Source: J089 sp964549745
GTDB lineage: Bacteria; Fidelibacterota; Marinisomatia; Marinisomatales; J089
Reading direction: 5' to 3'
DNA length: 6,274 nt
Assembly: GCA_964549745.1 (NCBI GenBank)
Contig: CAZJWP010000118.1
Span: forward strand, 1 to 6,274
Shown here: positions 5,512-6,274 of the stretch, one piece after another
How the letters are laid out: every line of letters starts with the position of its first letter
How positions within the stretch are numbered: position 1 is the stretch's first letter
Translations under genes and position numbers: made by a program
The notes under the pieces: model-generated
What the model saw: only the letters and a program-made list of their open reading frames with translations
What the model was told of the DNA's origin: nothing
Databases searched by the model: none

Positions 5512-6274
5512 ATGTCTATTTTAGTTAATAAAGATTCACGGGTGATTGTTCAGGGCATCACCGGTTCCGAAGGAACTTTTCACGCGACCCAGATGCTGGA
5601 ATATGGCACCAACATTGTCGCCGGTGTCACGCCGGGAAAAGGCGGACAAACCGCACTGGACGGCAAAATACCCGTCTTTAATTCCGTTGAAGAAGCCAAA
5701 GTCCAAACCAATGCAAATGTATCGATCATTTTTGTCCCGCCTGCATTTGCTGCCGATGCGATCATCGAAGCGGCCTACGCCGGGATTGAACTGGTTGTCT
5801 GTATTACGGAAGGTATTCCGATTCATGATATGGTCCGGGTCAAACGGATCATTGATATGGAAGGTACCCGACTGGTGGGTCCGAATTGTCCCGGCATTAT
5901 CACCGTTGATGAATGCAAACTGGGCATTATGCCCGGATTCATTACCCGGAAAGGTCATATTGGTGTTTGTTCCAAATCCGGGACACTTACCTACGAAGCG
6001 ATCGGGCAACTGGTGAGTGCGGGACTGGGGCAAACCACAGCCATCGGGATCGGCGGCGATCCAATTATCGGTACCAGCATGCGTGATGTACTGGAGCTTT
6101 TTGAAGCCGATCCGGAAACAAAAGGCGTTGTGATCATCGGTGAGATTGGCGGTCAGATGGAAATTGAAGCGGCACGTTGGGCGGAGAAAAACATGACCAA
6201 GCCGGTTGTGGGATTCATTGCCGGACAGACCGCACCTCCGGGACGGCGGATGGGTCACGCCGGAGCGATCGTTT
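5512..6274 (+). CDS. sucD: Succinyl-CoA synthetase alpha subunit (3' end outside the window)
   Basis: SucD binds CoA and carries the histidine that is phosphorylated during succinyl-CoA/succinate interconversion, working as a complex with SucC. Reading from ATG 5512 gives 254 open codons to the window edge. The start MSILVNKDSRVIVQGITGSEG is a normal SucD N-terminus. The CoA-binding domain shows GITGSEGTFH at 15-24 and PGKGG at 41-45. GPNCPGII lies at 123-130, SKSGTLTYEA at 154-163, GIGGDPIIGT at 179-188 and GEIGG at 210-214. The active-site stretch APPGRRMGHAGAI at 241-253 includes the phospho-histidine His249. By comparison with the roughly 290-residue E. coli protein, about 35 to 40 residues lie beyond the window. 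The gene is cut by the window and not degraded: no stop or frameshift is present. Confidence 0.95.
   Translation, partial: MSILVNKDSRVIVQGITGSEGTFHATQMLEYGTNIVAGVTPGKGGQTALDGKIPVFNSVEEAKVQTNANVSIIFVPPAFAADAIIEAAYAGIELVVCITEGIPIHDMVRVKRIIDMEGTRLVGPNCPGIITVDECKLGIMPGFITRKGHIGVCSKSGTLTYEAIGQLVSAGLGQTTAIGIGGDPIIGTSMRDVLELFEADPETKGVVIIGEIGGQMEIEAARWAEKNMTKPVVGFIAGQTAPPGRRMGHAGAIV

Noticed and set aside
5536..6258. 240-codon minus strand open frame opposite sucD
   Set aside because: It lies wholly inside sucD, whose motifs are intact to the window edge. The translation is Asn/Gly/Arg/His-rich without a recognisable domain, as expected of an antisense shadow.

Overview
The window reads as a bacterial chromosome fragment of moderate GC carrying central carbon and nitrogen catabolism genes, all on the + strand. 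The SucC sequence (NFDDNALFRH, NGAGLAMSTMD, Gln at position 20) and the long mitochondrial-type proline/glutamate-semialdehyde dehydrogenase look most like the Bacteroidota/Calditrichota/Marinimicrobia side of the tree. That placement is an impression from remembered family sequences and not a measured phylogeny.

Layout: positions 1-311 hold no credible gene. They contain a compact 129-base inverted-repeat element (59-187) made of two imperfect hairpins in opposite orientation, resembling a REP doublet (REPIN/BIME-like). Positions 312-1940 encode 1-pyrroline-5-carboxylate (glutamate semialdehyde) dehydrogenase. A 113-base gap (1941-2053) holds a plausible intrinsic terminator and a perfect 12-base palindrome. 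From 2054 a tightly packed operon begins: a cyclic 2,3-diphosphoglycerate synthetase-like P-loop protein, carbamate kinase (1-base stop/start overlap), succinyl-CoA synthetase beta subunit (GTG start, 1-base gap) and the alpha subunit (8-base gap). The alpha subunit is cut by the window end just after its phospho-histidine.

How the genes fit: carbamate kinase and succinyl-CoA synthetase both make nucleoside triphosphate by substrate-level phosphorylation, from carbamoyl phosphate and succinyl-CoA respectively. The upstream dehydrogenase makes glutamate from glutamate semialdehyde, which can come from proline, ornithine or arginine. Together they suggest a route in which arginine/ornithine/proline carbon flows to glutamate, 2-oxoglutarate, succinyl-CoA and succinate, while carbamoyl phosphate is cashed in by ArcC. 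The arginine deiminase and ornithine carbamoyltransferase this would need are not in the window. The least understood member is the cPGS-like protein. Its only characterised relatives make a thermoprotectant in hyperthermophilic methanogens, so its job in a bacterial operon with carbamate kinase is open.
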